Assembly: GCF_018603515.1 (NCBI RefSeq)
Contig: NZ_JACATN010000002.1
Location: 124,001-188,000, forward strand
Reading direction: 5' to 3'
From: Zobellia barbeyronii
GTDB taxonomy: Bacteria; Bacteroidota; Bacteroidia; Flavobacteriales; Flavobacteriaceae
DNA: 64,000 bases
Shown: one piece after another, positions 16,462 through 26,600 of the stretch
Layout of the letters: each line of letters begins with the position of its first letter
Position numbering within the stretch: position 1 is the first letter of the stretch
Position numbers and translations under genes: made by a program
Notes under the pieces: model-generated
Seen by the model: the letters and a program-made list of their open reading frames with translations, nothing else
What the model was told of the DNA's origin: nothing
The model's database searches: none

Positions 16462-17316
16462 ATGAAAAAATTAATTTTAGGCTGTTTAGGAGTGACCATG
16501 TTGTTGTCTTCGTGTGTATCACAAAAAAAGTATACTGATTTAGAATCAAAACATAAAGAAGCACAAGATCTTTTAAATTCCGCAACGGTTAAATTGAACG
16601 ATTGTTTAGAAGAAAAGGCTACTACCGGTTCTAGACTTAAAACGTTACAAGATCAAAACGCATTTTTAAAAGCTAATAATCAAGAGTTGATTAATAACAT
16701 GGGGAACTTGACTACCTTGACTTCAAAAGGTGCCGAGAATCTTGAAAAATCTTTAGAAAGCTTACAAGAGAAAGATCTTACGATACGTAAATTACAAGAT
16801 GCCATCACTAGAAGAGATTCTGTAAACCTTTCTTTGGTACAGAGCTTAAAAGGTGTTTTGGGCAACTTAGATGACGAAGACATCCAAATTAGCGTTGAAA
16901 AAGGTGTTGTTTTTGTTTCTATATCTGATAAACTATTGTTTAGCAGTGGTAGCTATAATGTTACTAGCAGAGCAAAAGAAATACTTGGTAAAGTTGCACA
17001 GGTTGTAAACAACAAGCCAGATTTTGAATTCATGGTAGAAGGGCATACTGATGATGTACCTTACGGAAGACACGGTGTTCTTTTGGACAACTGGGATTTA
17101 AGTGTAAAACGTGCTACAGCAGTAGTTAGAATTTTACAGAACGATTACAATGTTGATCCTAAGCGTATGACAGCTGCAGGTAGAGCGGAATTTATTCCTG
17201 TTTCTACAACTGAAAAATCTAAAAACAGAAGAACTCGTATTGTTGTTCTTCCAAAAATTGATCAGTTCTACAGTATGATCGAAGAAGGTATGAATGACCC
17301 TGCTATCAATAAATAA
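16462..17316 (+). CDS. OmpA family lipoprotein
   Basis: A 284-residue outer-membrane-associated lipoprotein. The signal ends in a lipobox LLSSC (Cys at about 18). A coiled-coil stretch follows (about 25-125, rich in Leu, Glu and Lys). The C-terminal ~120 residues are an OmpA peptidoglycan-binding domain: VSISDKLLFSSGSYNV, then FMVEGHTDDVPYG, then the NRRTRIVVLPK end, including the conserved Asp and Arg that hold diaminopimelate. Role: a non-covalent link between outer membrane and cell wall. It has its own promoter region and a strong terminator. Confidence 0.92.
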   Translation: MKKLILGCLGVTMLLSSCVSQKKYTDLESKHKEAQDLLNSATVKLNDCLEEKATTGSRLKTLQDQNAFLKANNQELINNMGNLTTLTSKGAENLEKSLESLQEKDLTIRKLQDAITRRDSVNLSLVQSLKGVLGNLDDEDIQISVEKGVVFVSISDKLLFSSGSYNVTSRAKEILGKVAQVVNNKPDFEFMVEGHTDDVPYGRHGVLLDNWDLSVKRATAVVRILQNDYNVDPKRMTAAGRAEFIPVSTTEKSKNRRTRIVVLPKIDQFYSMIEEGMNDPAINK

Positions 17317-17340
17317 GCAGTAATCATAGCATAAATAAAA

Positions 17341-17369
17341 ACCGCAACTTTATAAGTTGCGGTTTTTTT
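17341..17369 (+). terminator. Rho-independent terminator after the OmpA gene
   Basis: Perfect 10-bp stem ACCGCAACTT / AAGTTGCGGT (17341-17350 and 17354-17363) with a TAT loop, followed by seven T. Confidence 0.9.
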
Positions 17370-17406
17370 ATGTTCAAATTTCAGATTTCCGAGACTCTAC
17401 TTCTTC

Positions 17407-18027
17407 TTAAAGTATATCAATATCTCCTTTACCCTCTCTAATAACTTGGGGTTCCCCATCAGATAGATCAATTACAGTTGAGGCTACATTATCTCCGTAG
17501 CCACCATCAATTACTATATCCACTAAGTTTTCCCACTTTTCAAAAATAAGCTCAGGATCTGTCGTATATTCCAGTAAATCATCTTCATCATGTATAGAAG
17601 TTGATACAATAGGGTTCCCAAGACCTTCTACAAGAGCTTGTGCTATAGCGTTAGCCGGAACTCTAATTCCTACAGTCTTCTTTTTTTTAAAGTCCTTAGG
17701 CAGGTTTGTATTACCGGGAAGAATAAAAGTATACGGCCCTGGCAGCGCCCTTTTGAGTATTTTAAAAGTAGCCGTATCTATTTGCCGAACATAGTCGGAG
17801 AGGTTACTTAAATCTGCACAGATAAAAGAAAAATTAGCCTTGGCTAATTTTATACCTTTGATGCGGGCTATCTTTTCCAACGCTCGCGAGTTAGTTATAT
17901 CACAACCCAAACCGTAAACAGTATCTGTTGGATAAATAACCAAACCACCTTTTCGCAAAACATCCACTACCCGCTTTATTTCTTTAGGGTTTGGATTCTC
18001 TTCGTATATTTTAATAAATTCCGCCAT
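17407..18027 (-). CDS. Sua5/YciO/YrdC family protein
   Basis: A 206-residue single-domain YrdC-fold protein. The family makes threonylcarbamoyl-AMP for the tRNA t6A modification. Visible: GGLVIYPTDTVYGLGCDI (about 27-44), ARIKGIKLAKANFSFICADLS, RALPGPYTFILPG and VGIRVPANAIAQAL. In TsaC/Sua5 the segment after PIVSTS usually continues as AN-S-G; here it is PIVSTSIHDED, and the lysine/arginine loop is also altered. This points to the YciO branch, whose activity is weak or unknown. It may still be annotated as a threonylcarbamoyl-AMP synthase, with reduced certainty. Cytosolic. Confidence 0.85.
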   Translation of the reverse strand: MAEFIKIYEENPNPKEIKRVVDVLRKGGLVIYPTDTVYGLGCDITNSRALEKIARIKGIKLAKANFSFICADLSNLSDYVRQIDTATFKILKRALPGPYTFILPGNTNLPKDFKKKKTVGIRVPANAIAQALVEGLGNPIVSTSIHDEDDLLEYTTDPELIFEKWENLVDIVIDGGYGDNVASTVIDLSDGEPQVIREGKGDIDIL

Positions 18028-18148
18028 AGTTTTAAACTAATCAATTTCTAATATATACACTTTTACATAAAAGTAATTACTATTTCTAATAGCTGATAAA
18101 ATAAAAGTAACTTCAGAAGAAAAGATAAAATATATTCTAAAACTCGTC

Positions 18149-20479
18149 TTACGAAATGACCTCCAACTTCGCAAAACGAAGCAATAGCTTTTTAATATCC
18201 CCTTTTATAAACTGAATTTCCGCTTTTCGGTCATTCCCTACGCCTTCTATTTTAATTACTTTTCCACGGCCAAAACGAGTATGATTAATAATACTACCCT
18301 CTGCTAAATTTGGATCTACCTCATTGGTATTCCCTATAGGAGTAGCAAGTTCTGGTTTTAATTTCCTCAGTTTTCTGAGTTGACCTTCATTAGGTTTTTT
18401 ACTGCTAGGCGGTGGTGTTCCTTTAGTAGGTTTACCCTGTCGCAACCTACTCTTATCAATCTCACCAAAAATATCGTTATCTACAAGTGGCTTATAACGG
18501 TAACCTGTATCGATTGGTGTGAGGTTTTCTACATATTTCTCATCTATTTCCTCTAAAAATCGACTAGGTTCTGCGTCTATCAACTTACCCCATCGGTATC
18601 TATTTTGAGTATAGGTAAGATATGCTTGTTTCTCAGCACGCGTAAGCGCCACATAGAATAACCTTCGTTCCTCTTCCAGTTCGCTTCGCGTGTTCATACT
18701 CATTCCGGAAGGGAATAAATCTTCCTCCATACCTACAATATAAACATATGGAAACTCAAGTCCCTTAGCCAAGTGAATGGTCATAAGGGCCACACGGTCA
18801 TCATCACCTTTATCATTATCCAAATCCGTTGCCAAGGCTACATCTTCAAGAAATTCACCTATGCTTCCTGTAGCATCGGCAATTTCCATCTGCCCTTCAA
18901 CAAAATCTTTAATACCGTTGAGTAGCTCTTCGATATTCTCCATTTTGCCAATACCTTCGGGAGTTCCATCTTTTTTAAACTCTAAAAGAATACCCGATTT
19001 TTTAGCCACATGCTCCGCCATAACAAAAGCATCCGCAGTTTGGTTCATGACCTGAAAACTTTGAATCATGGTGGTAAAGTCCTGCAGCTTTCGTTGCGTA
19101 CCAGCATTTATTTTCAGGTTAATTTTATCAAGGTTTTGAATCACCTCAAAAATAGAACGGTTATAATGATTGGCGGCTACCGTTAATTTGTCTAAAGTAG
19201 TTTGACCGATACCCCTTGCTGGAAAATTGATAATTCGCTTAAGGGCTTCTTCATCTTTAGGATTAATGACCAATCGCAAATAACTCAATACATCCTTTAT
19301 TTCTTTTCGCTGATAAAAAGAAAGTCCACCGTAAATACGGTAAGGAATATCACGCTTTCTTAGCGCATCTTCCATAGCACGTGATTGCGAGTTGGTACGG
19401 TAGAGTATAGCAAATTCACCATTACCCAATTGCTCGTTCATCTTGTGGTCCCAAATAGAACCAGCCACAAACCTACCTTCTTCGGCATCAGTTGTACTAC
19501 GATGTATTTTTATGCTAGAACCATCATCATTTGACGTCCAAACTATTTTCTCTAGCTGCTCTTTGTTTTTTGCGATAATTGAGTTTGCCGCATTTACTAT
19601 ATTTCTTGTAGACCTATAATTCTGTTCTAGGCGATACATGCCCACATTATCATAATCTTTCTGAAAGTTTAATATGTTACTAATATTCGCCCCACGAAAC
19701 GAATAAATACTCTGCGCATCATCTCCCACCACACAAATGTTATGAAAACGATCTGCTAGTGCTTTTACAATAAGGTATTGCGAGTGGTTGGTATCTTGGT
19801 ACTCATCAACCAAAATATATCGGAACCTATCTTGGTACTTGGCCAATACTTCAGGAAAACGATTTAAAAGTTCGTTCGTACGAAGTAAAAGATCATCAAA
19901 ATCCATGGCACCTGCTTTAAAACAACGGTCTACGTAATTCTGATATATCTCACCTATTCTAGGTCGTTTGGCCATGGCATCTGCCTCTACCAAATCAGGA
20001 TCTTTTAAATAAGCCTTAACGGTTATTAAACTGTTTTTAAATGAAGAGATACGATTCTGTACCTGTTTGTACTTATAAATATCCTTATCAAGACCCATTT
20101 CCTTAATAATGGAAGCCAGTAGCCGTTGCGAATCTTGCGTATCGTAAATAGTGAAATTGCTAGGAAAACCCAGTTTATCGCCATCAAACCGTAGCAACTT
20201 GGCAAAAACGGAGTGAAACGTACCCATCCAAAGGTTTTTAGTCTCCGACCTACCCGCAATCTTGGCTATACGCTCTTTCATTTCACGTGCCGCCTTATTG
20301 GTAAAAGTTAATGCCAGAATATTGAAAGGGTCAACACCTTGCTGCATTAAATACGCTATACGATAGGTAAGAACCCTGGTTTTACCTGACCCAGCTCCTG
20401 CAATAACCATTAGCGGTCCATCTTTATGTAGAACGGGTGCTCTTTGGGCATCGTTCAATTCATCTATGAAATTCTTCAA
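18149..20479 (-). CDS. uvrD: UvrD/PcrA-type ATP-dependent DNA helicase
   Basis: A 776-residue superfamily 1A helicase, 3'-5' polarity expected, acting in excision and mismatch repair and at stalled forks. Ordered motifs: Q motif LNDAQRAPV (about 8-16), Walker A AGAGSGKT (about 28-35), TFTNKAAREMKER (Ia), ILVDEYQDTNHSQY (Walker B/II), GDDAQSIYSFRGA (III), LEQNYRSTRNI (IV), TIHLAKGLEFPYVYIVGMEE (V) and RRLFYVALTRA (VI). The C-terminal ~80 residues form a tudor-like region (FGRGKVIKIEG) as in PcrA. The start is TTG at 20479: an in-frame stop lies six codons upstream and no ATG precedes motif Ia in the family-conserved N-terminus. Confidence 0.94.
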   Translation of the reverse strand: MKNFIDELNDAQRAPVLHKDGPLMVIAGAGSGKTRVLTYRIAYLMQQGVDPFNILALTFTNKAAREMKERIAKIAGRSETKNLWMGTFHSVFAKLLRFDGDKLGFPSNFTIYDTQDSQRLLASIIKEMGLDKDIYKYKQVQNRISSFKNSLITVKAYLKDPDLVEADAMAKRPRIGEIYQNYVDRCFKAGAMDFDDLLLRTNELLNRFPEVLAKYQDRFRYILVDEYQDTNHSQYLIVKALADRFHNICVVGDDAQSIYSFRGANISNILNFQKDYDNVGMYRLEQNYRSTRNIVNAANSIIAKNKEQLEKIVWTSNDDGSSIKIHRSTTDAEEGRFVAGSIWDHKMNEQLGNGEFAILYRTNSQSRAMEDALRKRDIPYRIYGGLSFYQRKEIKDVLSYLRLVINPKDEEALKRIINFPARGIGQTTLDKLTVAANHYNRSIFEVIQNLDKINLKINAGTQRKLQDFTTMIQSFQVMNQTADAFVMAEHVAKKSGILLEFKKDGTPEGIGKMENIEELLNGIKDFVEGQMEIADATGSIGEFLEDVALATDLDNDKGDDDRVALMTIHLAKGLEFPYVYIVGMEEDLFPSGMSMNTRSELEEERRLFYVALTRAEKQAYLTYTQNRYRWGKLIDAEPSRFLEEIDEKYVENLTPIDTGYRYKPLVDNDIFGEIDKSRLRQGKPTKGTPPPSSKKPNEGQLRKLRKLKPELATPIGNTNEVDPNLAEGSIINHTRFGRGKVIKIEGVGNDRKAEIQFIKGDIKKLLLRFAKLEVIS

Positions 20480-20579
20480 TTTACTAGAGTGTTTTTTAGA
20501 ATTGTGAATTTAACCATAAATAGGCTTATCCTAAAATGATGTTGATTTCTTTTATAAACAGGAAGCCTATTTATAAATA

Positions 20580-20610
20580 AAGACCACATAAGATATACTC
20601 ATGTGGTCTT
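20580..20610 (-). terminator. Terminator downstream of ychF
   Basis: Ten-bp stem AAGACCACAT / ATGTGGTCTT (20580-20589, 20601-20610) with an 11-base loop; on the minus strand it is followed by an AT-rich TTTATTTATAAA stretch. Confidence 0.6.
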
Positions 20611-20661
20611 CAAATATTATTTTGCTACCAACTTAACAAATAGTCATAGCTATATTGAATA

Positions 20662-21756
20662 CTATACGTTGAATCTAAAGTGCATTACATCGCCATCTTT
20701 AACAATGTACTCTTTACCCTCAACACGCATTTTACCAGCTTCCTTTACCTTAGTTTCGCTACCAAATTCCACATAGTCATTATAAGCAATAACCTCTGCA
20801 CGAATAAAACCTTTCTCAAAATCCGTATGAATTACACCAGCGGCCTGTGGGGCAGTTGCACCAACAGGAATAGTCCAAGCTCGTACTTCCTTTACACCAG
20901 CCGTGAAATAGGTTTCTAAATTTAATAATTTATAAGCACCACGAATCAATTTTGCAGACCCTGGTTCTTCTAAACCAAGATCCTCCAAAAACATTTGACG
21001 TTCTTCGTAAGTTTCTAGTTCAGTAATATCTGCCTCTGTTCCAACAGCTAGAACAACTACTTCTGCATCTTCTTGGGCAACAGCAGCCTTTACTCTATCA
21101 ACATATTCGTTTCCTGTTGCTGCAGCATCTTCATCTACATTACAAACGTACATTACAGGTTTATCTGTAATAAACTGTAATGGCTTTACAAATTCTTCTC
21201 TATCATCTTTAGACAATTCAATAGCACGAACTGAAGTACCTGCTTCTAAACCTGTTTTCAACTTTAATAGAACGGCTTCTTCTTTTTGGGCTTCTTTGTT
21301 ACCCGTTTTAGCAGCACGTTTTACCTTGTCCAGTTTTTTATCTACTGTTTCTAAATCTTTTAGTTGTAATTCCATATCAATGGTCTCTTTATCCCTGATT
21401 GGGTCAACAGAACCATCTACGTGAATAATATTATCATCATTAAAACAACGTAAAACATGCAAAATAGCGTCGGTTTCACGAATGTTCCCCAGAAACTGAT
21501 TTCCTAATCCTTCACCCTTACTTGCTCCTTTTACCAAACCAGCAATATCAACGATTTCAACCGTTGCAGGTAAAACGCGTTCTGGGTCTACCAAAGTCTC
21601 TAGTTTTTGCAATCGAGCATCCGGAACATTTACCACTCCTATATTAGGCTCTATTGTGCAAAAAGGAAAATTGGCACTTTGCGCCTTGGCGTTGGAAAGA
21701 CAATTGAAAAGAGTTGATTTTCCTACATTTGGCAATCCTACAATACCTGCTTTCAT
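20662..21756 (-). CDS. ychF: Redox-regulated ATPase YchF/Ola1
   Basis: A 364-residue Obg-family P-loop ATPase that binds ribosomes and prefers ATP to GTP. Visible: G1 [12 protein letters not shown] (about 6-17), the [20 protein letters not shown] switch region, NVDE in place of the usual NKxD nucleotide-base motif (this change underlies ATP preference), and the C-terminal TGS-like domain with [14 protein letters not shown]. The frame is open to 21861, but all family members begin [14 protein letters not shown], and a -7 element lies inside the apparent extension. The start is therefore 21756. Confidence 0.96.
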   Translation of the reverse strand: MKAGIVGLPNVGKSTLFNCLSNAKAQSANFPFCTIEPNIGVVNVPDARLQKLETLVDPERVLPATVEIVDIAGLVKGASKGEGLGNQFLGNIRETDAILHVLRCFNDDNIIHVDGSVDPIRDKETIDMELQLKDLETVDKKLDKVKRAAKTGNKEAQKEEAVLLKLKTGLEAGTSVRAIELSKDDREEFVKPLQFITDKPVMYVCNVDEDAAATGNEYVDRVKAAVAQEDAEVVVLAVGTEADITELETYEERQMFLEDLGLEEPGSAKLIRGAYKLLNLETYFTAGVKEVRAWTIPVGATAPQAAGVIHTDFEKGFIRAEVIAYNDYVEFGSETKVKEAGKMRVEGKEYIVKDGDVMHFRFNV

Positions 21757-21812
21757 CTTGAAAATTGTAATTAAAGTTTGAATAAATTTAAAAGGTCTTC
21801 TAAAATAGGCTG

Positions 21813-21820
21813 CAAAGATA
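21813..21820 (-). promoter_or_regulatory. ychF -7 promoter element
   Basis: On the minus strand this reads TATCTTTG, a full TAnnTTTG match, 56 bases before the chosen ATG. No clear -33 TTG is visible. It supports the short start of ychF. Confidence 0.4.
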
Positions 21821-22038
21821 ACTTTTTGAATTGGTATTTTTAATAAAAGTCTCTCCCTCACTTATCACTCTAAATCATCTCTTTTCAACTATACTATTTA
21901 ACATTAAACAATACTCAGTTAAATAAGTGTATCATTACCACATATTTAATTAATTGTTATGTTTGCTGATTTTATTATTTCATTTAACATAATTTTAATA
22001 ATGATTATATATATTTATGGTCTGGACAGATATAGAAT

Positions 22039-22617
22039 ATGAACACTTCTTCTGAAAAACCTTTGTGGCAATTATTTATCGAAGGTGATAAAAATGCCTT
22101 TTCTTCATTATTCAAAACCTACTATTCACAATTATATAGTTATGGTTTGAAAATATCTTCTGATCAATTTATTACTGAAGATTGTCTCCAAAGCTTTTTT
22201 ATTTACTTACATAAAAATAGAAGAAATTTAGGCGAAGTTAATAATGTAAAATCTTATTTATTTATATCATTCAGAAGAGCTGTCTTAAAAAGTCTTAAAA
22301 AAGAACGCCTTTTTACTTCTTTTGAAGAAAGTTTAGAGTCTAGTCAATCCTTTGGATTTTCACCCGAAGAATTAAAAATTGAACAAGAAATAAGCAACAC
22401 AAAGAACACTACCCTAGTAATCCTACTCAACTCCCTATCTACAAGGCAACGGGAAGTAGTGTATTTAAAATACTACAGTGGACTATCTATTGAGGACACT
22501 GCAGAAGTTATGGATATCTCCTATCAAAGTGTCCTTAATACGCTGCAGAAAGCATTTACCAAGTTGCGAAGCGAGATACTAGACCACGAAATTTCTGCTG
22601 TTTTAAAAAAAACTTAA
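22039..22617 (+). CDS. ECF-type RNA polymerase sigma factor (FecI-like)
   Basis: A 192-residue group 4 sigma factor. Region 2 is at about residues 14-85 (FSSLFKTYYSQLYSYGLKI, then DCLQSFFIYLHKNR) and region 4 at about 130-185 (LNSLSTRQREVVYLKYYSGLSIEDTAEVMDISYQSV), a canonical helix-turn-helix. The order sigma, FecR, TonB receptor is the cell-surface-signalling layout: substrate at the receptor signals through FecR to free the sigma factor. It follows a 177-base AT-rich gap that should hold its promoter. The FecR gene starts 25 bases downstream. Confidence 0.92.
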   Translation: MNTSSEKPLWQLFIEGDKNAFSSLFKTYYSQLYSYGLKISSDQFITEDCLQSFFIYLHKNRRNLGEVNNVKSYLFISFRRAVLKSLKKERLFTSFEESLESSQSFGFSPEELKIEQEISNTKNTTLVILLNSLSTRQREVVYLKYYSGLSIEDTAEVMDISYQSVLNTLQKAFTKLRSEILDHEISAVLKKT

Positions 22618-22642
22618 AAAAATAGGGTATAAATAATATAAG

Positions 22643-23668
22643 ATGGTCTCTTTATTAATGAAGACCATTTTTATGAGTAAACAAAACCTTTCCCTTTTAG
22701 AGATTCTTATAGACGATATTTCGTTTGTGAATTGGGCCAAGAACCAAAATCAAAACGATGTAGCCTTCTGGAACAATTGGATTGAGAAGCACCCTGATAA
22801 AATAGAAACCGTATTTAATGCTAAGGCAATAGTTTTAGGTATTCAGTTTGATAAAACCAAACTTTCTGAAAGTAAAATTGAAAGGGAGCTTAGTCATGTG
22901 CTAGCTCAGCTAGAGCCAGAAAAAAATAGTCCTAAAAGCAAAAAAATTACTTCAAAAGCATTCAAATATATTGCAATTACCGCTGTCCTAGTCCTTATGG
23001 TAACTTTCGGTTATAGTTTTTTGCCTACTAACACCACAGTAACCCATAAAACGGTATTTGGTGAAATCATCGATTTAAAACTACCTGATGGTACTTCTGT
23101 TGTTTTAAACGGAAATTCTGAAATTTCATATGATAAAACATCCCCACGTAATATAAACTTATCAGGAGAGGCTTATTTTAAAGTAAAATCTATACCATCT
23201 ACGAAAGCTAAATTTTGGGTAAATACGAAAGATTTAAAAGTTGAAGTCTTTGGAACACAGTTCCATGTAAGTACAAGAGATAATAAAACCGGTGTTCTTT
23301 TAGATGAGGGTTCTATAGAACTTTTATTGGACGATGGCACTACCCAAAAGATGATACCAGGTGAGTTGGTTTCCTACTCTAAAGACGATAAAGCAATAAC
23401 ACATGACAAAGTAACCCAAGACCTTTCATACTCTTTATGGCGCGAAGGAACTTATATTTTCAATAACACCACAGTATATGAGGTTATGAAAAATGTAGAG
23501 CAGGCATATGGAATGAAAACAGAATTCATTGACGAAGAACTTAAAGACCAAAAACTAACCGGGGGCATCCCTAATCAAAATCTCAAAATTTGTTTGTCAG
23601 CAATAGAAAAATCGACTGGGACTAGAATTGTCGTTAAAGACAAAAGACTACTAATATTTAAGAACTAA
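22643..23668 (+). CDS. FecR family anti-sigma factor
   Basis: A 341-residue inner-membrane regulator. It has a cytosolic N-terminal ~110 residues that bind the sigma factor, one membrane span (about 112-130, FKYIAITAVLVLMVTFGYS) and a periplasmic FecR domain. That domain carries TVFGEIIDLKLPDGTSVVLNG, NLSGEAYFKVK, VEVFGTQFHV and VLLDEGSIELL. The C-terminal ~80 residues (VYEVMKNVEQAYGMKTEFI to KSTGTRIVVKDKRLLI) resemble the DUF4974/STN-like tail that contacts the receptor. The ATG at 22643 gives a short extra leader; 22673 (MSKQNLSLLEIL) is an alternative start. The TonB receptor starts 11 bases after its stop. Confidence 0.9.
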   Translation: MVSLLMKTIFMSKQNLSLLEILIDDISFVNWAKNQNQNDVAFWNNWIEKHPDKIETVFNAKAIVLGIQFDKTKLSESKIERELSHVLAQLEPEKNSPKSKKITSKAFKYIAITAVLVLMVTFGYSFLPTNTTVTHKTVFGEIIDLKLPDGTSVVLNGNSEISYDKTSPRNINLSGEAYFKVKSIPSTKAKFWVNTKDLKVEVFGTQFHVSTRDNKTGVLLDEGSIELLLDDGTTQKMIPGELVSYSKDDKAITHDKVTQDLSYSLWREGTYIFNNTTVYEVMKNVEQAYGMKTEFIDEELKDQKLTGGIPNQNLKICLSAIEKSTGTRIVVKDKRLLIFKN

Positions 23669-23679
23669 CTAAAAATTAA

Positions 23680-26600
23680 ATGATGATTATGAGAAAAACT
23701 ATTATGAAAACACTGTTAACTGCAAGCCTAGCAATAGGAACTGTGCAGGTTCAGGCATCAGAAAACAACATTACCATGGAAGTGGAAGAGAATGTTGCTC
23801 TGTCCGATTTTCTTACTGATATAAGCAAAAAGCATAAAGTTTATTTTACTTACAATGCTAGTCTTATATCTGGAGAAAATTTAGATCCTGAAGAGTATAG
23901 ATATAGTAAACTCAATAAAATTATAAACAAACTTGAAAGTAAAACAAGTTTTGATTTTGAGTATTTGGGTAATAACTACTACGTGGTTTACCACAAGAAA
24001 GCAGAGAAAGTAAAACTTAATAAACTCTCTCTTAATACTTTGAAATTTAGTACTGTTAAAGATTTGTCCATATTACAGCAATCAATAACAGGTAATATTA
24101 AAGATCAAGATGGTAATCCATTAGCAGGTGTTAATGTTGTCGAAAAAGGTACGACCAATGGAACTACATCTGATTTTGATGGTAACTACACTATTGATGC
24201 TGCAGCAGATGCCACTTTGGTATTTAGTTACATTGGCTTTCCTACCAAGGAAAAAAAGGTGTCAGGTAAATCTGTTGTTAACGTATCACTAAGTGAAGGT
24301 GTGCAATTAGAAGAGTTTGTAGTAGTAGGTTCTAGAACTGCTCCTAGAAGTAATGCTGATACACCTTTACCAGTTGATGTTGTTGGTGTAAAAGAATTGA
24401 CTTCTACAGGTCAAGCAACTTTTGACAAAGCTTTGCAGTACAGGATTCCATCATTTAATACGGTTCAAACACCAGTAAACGATGCAACTTCTTTACTAGA
24501 TCCTTATGAAATTCGTAACATGGGACCAAGTAGAACTTTGATCCTTATTAACGGTAAACGTAAAAACTTAAGCGCCTTGCTTTATACACAAACCTCTCCA
24601 GGACGTGGTGAAACAGGTGCGGATATTTCTGCGATACCTACAGATGCAATCAAAAGAGTAGAGATATTAAGAGATGGTGCTTCTGCTCAATACGGTTCTG
24701 ATGCAATTGCAGGTGTAATGAATATTATCTTAAAAGACACCCCTAATGAAGGTTCTGCTACAATTCGTACAGGAATTACTTCAGAAGGTGATGGAGAGAT
24801 GTTTGGTGTTGCGGCTAACAATGGGTCTACCATTGGAGACGATAAAGGTTTTATAAATTATACTATAGATTTATCAAAAGTAAACCAAGCGAACAGACCA
24901 GGTACGGTAAATGCAGCTGGTGAGGCGGCTGATTTTGGCGCTGATATTGCAGATGTACAGGAGTTTTTATCTAGAACGCCTGATGCCGGAAATATAAATG
25001 GTTCGCCAGAAACTGCTGCAGCTAAATTCTCAGTAAACTTAGGTTATGATTTAAGTGAAAATACTTCATTATATGGTAATGCAGCTTATGTCTACAAATC
25101 TGTAAATAGTTTTGCTAACTACAGAACACCATATTGGAGACGTGCTGATGCAGCAAATGCTGGTGATATAGATGGATTAGATTATTTTTCTTATTTAGCT
25201 GATTTTTTCCCTGGAGAAAATCCTAATACTCCTGGAGGATATGACGGTTATTTACCAACTTTTGAAGGTTTACTTAGCGATTACAATGCTACCATTGGTT
25301 TCAAATCAACTATAAATGATTGGAATATTGACGCTAGTTTCACTACTGGTGGAAATACGCAAACTTATAAAGTAAGTAATACTCATAACAGAAATGCAGT
25401 TTTTGCACCAACTTTTGTGGATGCCAATGAAAACGGAATTGCTGATGTAGGAGAGGGATTTGAACCTACTGAATTATACAGAGAAAACAGCCAGCAATCA
25501 TTTAATCCAGGAGGAACAAGTTTTTCACATAATGTTGGTAACATTGATATATCAAGATTATTATCTGACAAAATAAGTATTGGTGTTGGTGCTGAGTTTA
25601 GAACAGAAACATTTGAAATTATAGAAGGTGAATTAGCTTCTTATGATGGCGGTGGTGCAGATTCATTTGCTGGAGCAGCTCCTCAAAACTCAGGTAAATT
25701 CAATCGTTATAATATTGGTGGTTACTTGAGCTTAGATTACGATGTAACTGATGCCTTCCTATTAAGTGGTACTATTAGAACAGAAAACTATTCTGATTTT
25801 GGTAATGCTTTTGTTTACAAGTTCAGTACCCGTTACAAAGTAGCTGATGCATTTACATTAAGAGGTTCTATCTCTTCTGGTTTTAGAGCTCCTACCTTAC
25901 ACCAAATTTATACCCAAAAAGCACAATATAGTTTTGTGCCAGGACAAGGTATTCAAGTGGGTGGTTTGATAAACAACGTATCTACACAAGCTAAACTTCT
26001 TGGTATTCCACAATTAGATGCAGAAACTTCTACTAACTTTACAGTAGGTTTTGGTGGAAAAATCGGGAATAAATTAAGCTATACTTTTGATTACTACAAT
26101 ATTGCTGTAGAAGATAGAATTGTATTAGGAAATGAAATTGGAGGTAGTGGAGATCCTACTAACCCATTAGATATTCTTTTAGCAAGCAATAACTTAAGTG
26201 ATGTTAGCTTTTTCTCTAATGCTATTGACACCAAAACATCTGGTGTAGATGTTGTTCTTGCCTACAAAGGTATTGCGCTTGGAGCAGGTAGTTTAGATTT
26301 AAATCTATCTGGAAACTATACGATTCAGAACGAACTTGATGGTCCTGTTAAGGATATTGATTTAGTAGCAAATTCAGGTCAGTCTGTAGTTAACGGTACT
26401 CAAGAAGCTTTGTTCTTTACTTCGCGTCCGGAAACAAAATGGATTTTTGGAATTAACTACGATATCAATAAATTCGGTTTCTCTTTGAATAATACGTATT
26501 TCGGAAAGACTAAATTTCAACAACAAGGTTTAGACGAGAATTTATTTACTGAATTTACACCAAACGTTGTAACCGACTTGGGAATTAATTTTAATGCGAC

